From assembly GCA_964036315.1 (NCBI GenBank), contig OZ038510.1, forward strand, positions 83,807,819-83,871,818: a DNA stretch of 64,000 bases, given 5' to 3'. Under the pieces are notes generated by a model. It was not told the origin of the DNA. It did no database searches and saw only the letters and a program-made list of their open reading frames with translations. The DNA is from Acanthosepion esculentum (Eukaryota > Mollusca > Cephalopoda > Sepiida > Sepiidae). A program made the translations under genes and the position numbers. Below, piece after piece: positions 63,532 to 64,000 of this stretch; within the stretch, counting starts at the first letter, position 1; each line of letters opens with the position of its first letter.

Positions 63532-64000
63532 CTGGTTTGGTTTGGTTTGTTTTACGGCATATCAACACCTCAATGGGTTATTTAGTGCCGACAAGATTTT
63601 TAGGATAGGTTCGTATGAATAGAATATATATTCATTGTAAGTAATCAGTTTGTAGGAGATTTGATTTGGTTTATATGTTTTACGGCATATCGACATCTCA
63701 ATGGGTTATTTAATGCCGACATGATTTTTAGGATAGGTTCGTATGAACAGAATATATATATTTTTGTAAAAAATCAGTTTGTATATTTGGTAGGTTTATT
63801 TTGTTTTACGGCATATCGACACCTGAATGGGTTATTTAATACCGACAAGATTTTTAGCATTGGTTCGTATGAATAGAATATATATTATTTTCTAAGAAAT
63901 CAGTTTGTAGGAGATTTGGTTTGGTTTATTTTGTTTTACGGCATATCGACATCACAATGGGTTATTTAATGCCGACAAGATTGTTGGTGACAATATTTTA
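63532..64000 (+). repeat. ~127-bp satellite, at least 3.5 units, runs off the window
   Basis: TTTTACGGCATATCGACACC, GGGTTATTTAATGCCGACAA and TAGGATAGGTTCGTATGAA repeat at about 63552, 63679, 63806 and 63936. CGGCAT and ATGCCG in each unit are inverted repeats about 30 bp apart. Single relatives are at 4.1, 4.8 and 41.9 kb. Confidence 0.92.

Overview
This window is non-genic DNA from a large, repeat-rich animal genome. The mix seen here (dozens of long (TA)n arrays, tRNA-headed SINEs, Penelope-like remnants, Jockey/CR1-, RTE- and R2-type LINE fragments, Tc1/mariner copies, Ty3-type solo LTRs) fits a cephalopod mollusc, most likely an octopus. That assignment rests on my recall of these families, not on a search. 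I found no convincing host protein-coding gene and no intact tRNA or rRNA gene. Every open frame I could identify is a decayed transposon piece; the long Ile-Tyr, His or Glu-Arg frames are microsatellite translations.

Layout. 0-5 kb: a Ty3-type LTR with a tRNA-Ser-like primer site, an A-rich tandem repeat, a foldback element, a Penelope-like fragment and a 330-bp TIR element. 5-7.4 kb: a Tc1-family transposon (DD36E spacing) with four in-frame stops, a TIR element and the first hammerhead-like sequences. 7.9-12 kb: tandem tRNA-SINE units, Jockey/CR1-type LINE pieces, a 46-47-bp minisatellite and SINE insertions. 13.4-15.2 kb: an LTR insertion and a LINE ending in an inverted duplication. 15.4-19.6 kb: microsatellites, a foldback element, a SINE, an internally deleted mariner and a palindrome. 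19.7-25 kb: LINE pieces and a solo LTR with a perfect 5-bp target duplication. 26.5-31 kb: a short mariner relative, an RTE-like LINE split by a solo LTR, an AT minisatellite and a third LTR insertion. 32.7-38.3 kb: foldbacks, a second deleted mariner, SINEs, a MITE, a hammerhead SINE and a Penelope-like C-terminus. 39-45 kb: two ~107-bp satellite arrays derived from a SINE tail, a tRNA-Ser-headed SINE and further hammerhead SINEs. 45.3-53.3 kb: scrambled, inverted copies of one R2-type (restriction-like endonuclease) LINE, with minisatellites grown out of its coding sequence. 54.9-56.8 kb: two minisatellites. 57-64 kb: transposase and LINE pieces, a head-to-tail hammerhead SINE dimer, more MITEs, GATA arrays and a ~127-bp satellite at the window edge.

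The most interesting system is a family of tRNA-derived short elements whose 3' ends can be folded by eye into type I hammerhead ribozymes, directly followed by (TA)n. Terminal copies lie at 7278-7320, 37275-37317, 44528-44571 and 59255-59297 (minus). At 59.25-59.61 kb two ribozymes flank one 312-nt body, the retrozyme layout expected to yield a circular RNA. The copy at 44.5 kb changes both sides of stem I together, which is covariation support. Other hammerhead-like cores sit at the ends of different repeats (6.7, 7.2, 18.3, 19.3, 31.7, 33.9, 40.4, 45.1 and 60.7 kb), and Penelope-like remnants, whose relatives are known to carry hammerheads, occur in the same window. A plausible picture is a set of non-autonomous ribozyme-bearing retroelements mobilised by Penelope-like enzymes into (TA)n sites; that last step is inference.
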